A stretch of DNA of 64,000 bases from Actinomyces sp. (lineage in GTDB: Bacteria > Actinomycetota > Actinomycetes > Actinomycetales > Actinomycetaceae): assembly GCF_030524025.1 (NCBI RefSeq), contig NZ_JAUNHI010000007.1, positions 1 to 64,000 of the forward strand, read 5' to 3'. Position 1 is the stretch's first letter. Every line of letters starts with the position of its first letter. Below are positions 62,723 to 64,000 of the stretch, one piece after another. The translations under genes and the position numbers were made by a program. The notes under the pieces are model-generated. The model was given only the letters and a program-made list of their open reading frames with translations. It made no database searches and was not told the DNA's origin.

Positions 62723-63546
62723 GAGTGGGCGCCTCCGTGCCGGTAGGTGGGTGCGGTCAGGGTGGGGGCGTGATGGGCGGGACGGGTCCCGTCGTGGGGG
62801 TGGGCGTCCTGGCCGTGGTCCCCGTGTGCGGCGGCCAGCTCGGCCGCCGGGCCCTCGGACACCACCCGGCCGTCCTCCAGGACGACGGCGCGCTCGACGA
62901 CCTCGGCCAGCTCCCCCATCTCGTGGAGGACGGTGACCAGCGTGACCCCCCGGTCGCGCAGGGATCCCAGGATCGTGGCCAGGGCCTCGCGCGAGGCTCG
63001 GTCGATGCCCGCCAGCGGCTCGTCGAGCACGAGCAGCTCGGGGTCGCGCACGAGGGCCCGGGCGATAAGGACCCGCTGGGACTGCCCCCCGGAGAAGACC
63101 TGGACGTGGTCCCCAGCGCGCTGCGCCAGCCCGACGGCCTCAAGAGCCTCCATGGCACGACGGCGCGCCCGCGGCCCGCGGTCGGCCCAGGGGCGGGTGG
63201 GCGAGAGCAGGCCCGAGCGGACGACCTCCAGCGCCGTGGCCGGCACCCCCGAGGAGGCACTGACCCGCTGGGGCACGTAGCCCACCCGCCCCCAGGGCAC
63301 GCGGCGCCTCCGGGCTACGTCGTGGCCAAACAGGCGCACCCGGCCCGAGCGCAGCGGGTGCAGGCCGAGGACCGTGCGTACGAGGGTCGACTTGCCCGAG
63401 CCGTTGGCGCCCAGCAGCGCCACCGACTCCCCGCCGCCGACCCTGAGGTCGACGGCATCAAGGACGAGGTCGGAGCCCAGGACCACCGAGGCGTCCTGCA
63501 CCCCGATGACCTCCTGGCCGAGGACGTCGGGTCCGGGTGCGCTCAC
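62719..63546 (-). CDS. znuC: Zinc ABC transporter ATPase ZnuC
   Basis: ATPase of 275 residues. Walker A is LLGANGSGKSTL, signature VFSGGQSQRVLIARAL, Walker B LLVLDEPLAGID, switch His in TVLHEMGEL. The C-terminal 30 residues are His/Asp-rich (HGDHGQDAHPHDGTRPAHH), a likely zinc-binding tail. Start GTG 63546 is in the GTGA overlap with znuA. Confidence 0.93.
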   Translation of the reverse strand: MSAPGPDVLGQEVIGVQDASVVLGSDLVLDAVDLRVGGGESVALLGANGSGKSTLVRTVLGLHPLRSGRVRLFGHDVARRRRVPWGRVGYVPQRVSASSGVPATALEVVRSGLLSPTRPWADRGPRARRRAMEALEAVGLAQRAGDHVQVFSGGQSQRVLIARALVRDPELLVLDEPLAGIDRASREALATILGSLRDRGVTLVTVLHEMGELAEVVERAVVLEDGRVVSEGPAAELAAAHGDHGQDAHPHDGTRPAHHAPTLTAPTYRHGGAHS

Positions 63547-64000
63547 TGGCAGGCCAGGGCGGTGCGCAGCTCGCCGAGGTTGGTCTCCATGGCGGAGGCG
63601 TAGTCGCCGTCCTCGGGCGCGGACTCGATCGGGTTGAGCACCGCCGTCGTCGCACCGGTCTCAGCGGCCAGGGCCTCGGCGGTCTCGGGGGAGACGAGCT
63701 CCTCAGTGAAGATGACCGTCGTGCCGGTGGACTCCACCACGTCCTTGACCGCCGCCAGCTCGGCGGGGCTCGGCTCGTGCTCGGGGTCCAGGCCCGAGAT
63801 CGAGGCCTGGGTCAGGTTGTAGCGCTCGGCGAGGTAGCCGAAGGCGGAGTGCGCCGTCACGAAGGTCGTGCGCTCGCACTGCGCCAGGCCCTCGGAGTAG
63901 CTGGTGTCGATGCCCTCCAGCGCGGTGCGCACGGTGGCGAGGTTGGCCTCGAAGTCGGCCGCGTGCGCGGGATCGGCCTCGGACAGGGCCACCTCAATGG
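63543..64000 (-). CDS. znuA: Zinc-binding lipoprotein ZnuA, C-terminal part
   Basis: Partial gene: the 5' end lies beyond the window. About 152 residues of a family-9 metal-binding protein remain, with TTFVTAHSAFGYLAERYNL (metal-ligand His region), GLDPEHEPSPAELAAV, IFTEELVSPETAEALAAETG and the closing YASAMETNLGELRTALACQ. It would capture zinc outside the cell and hand it to ZnuBC. The stop overlaps the znuC GTG. Confidence 0.92.
   Translation of the reverse strand, partial: IEVALSEADPAHAADFEANLATVRTALEGIDTSYSEGLAQCERTTFVTAHSAFGYLAERYNLTQASISGLDPEHEPSPAELAAVKDVVESTGTTVIFTEELVSPETAEALAAETGATTAVLNPIESAPEDGDYASAMETNLGELRTALACQ

Overview
The window is a 64-kb piece of a very GC-rich actinobacterial chromosome, most likely from the Actinomycetaceae (Actinomyces-like). 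The indicators are GTG/TTG starts, ATGA/GTGA gene overlaps, many start codons placed directly behind a -10 box, actinobacteria-typical families (DUF3043, DUF3097, SufR-type suf operon, large LeuA with a leaderless leader peptide), and the order dgt-dnaG ... hrcA-dnaJ-rsmE ... phoH-ybeY-corC-era ... leuA-recO-uppS-zur. No rRNA, tRNA, prophage, insertion sequence or CRISPR array is visible.

Layout. 0.2-6.9 kb: iron-sulfur assembly operon sufR-sufB-sufD-sufC-sufS-sufU-sufT. 6.97-9.9 kb: a compact operon speD, DUF4178, DUF350 and a membrane-anchored spermidine-synthase-like protein, with a leaderless promoter. 9.9-11.3 kb: a flavodoxin gene and a decayed stretch with remnants of gapA and of a membrane protein. 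11.3-19.8 kb: zinc metallopeptidase, pyrD plus MFS exporter, aldo/keto reductase, DUF3043, M20 peptidase, and a divergent glycerate-kinase-like gene. 19.8-28.2 kb (minus strand): a maltodextrin locus with a LacI repressor, GH13 enzyme, malG, malF, malE and a GH13-like protein that appears to lack its catalytic residues. 28.3-39.8 kb: dgt, dnaG, ferrochelatase, a CitMHS/NhaD-type transporter, DUF3097, hrcA-dnaJ under a CIRCE element, yggS, rsmE. 39.8-47.6 kb: two regulator plus ABC exporter modules (TetR with an ABC-2 pair; MarR with a heterodimeric exporter) and a tag glycosylase. 47.7-51.6 kb: phoH-ybeY-corC-era. 51.6-57.1 kb: a membrane hydrolase and putA. 57.6-61.2 kb: leu attenuator, leuA, recO, uppS. 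61.4-64 kb (minus strand): zur-znuB-znuC-znuA, with znuA cut by the window end.

Features beyond ordinary genes. A 23-bp unit (core GATCGGGACATATGACACC) occurs in short head-to-tail arrays at five intergenic places. Two of these arrays form a 46-bp inverted repeat around a non-coding segment that carries a near-perfect 27-bp palindrome. At least a dozen genes appear to be transcribed as leaderless mRNAs (-10 box, 6-7 bases, start codon). The leuA leader encodes a 15-residue peptide with three consecutive Leu codons followed by an intrinsic attenuator. The speD-DUF4178-DUF350-synthase operon is the best candidate for a poorly described biochemical system.
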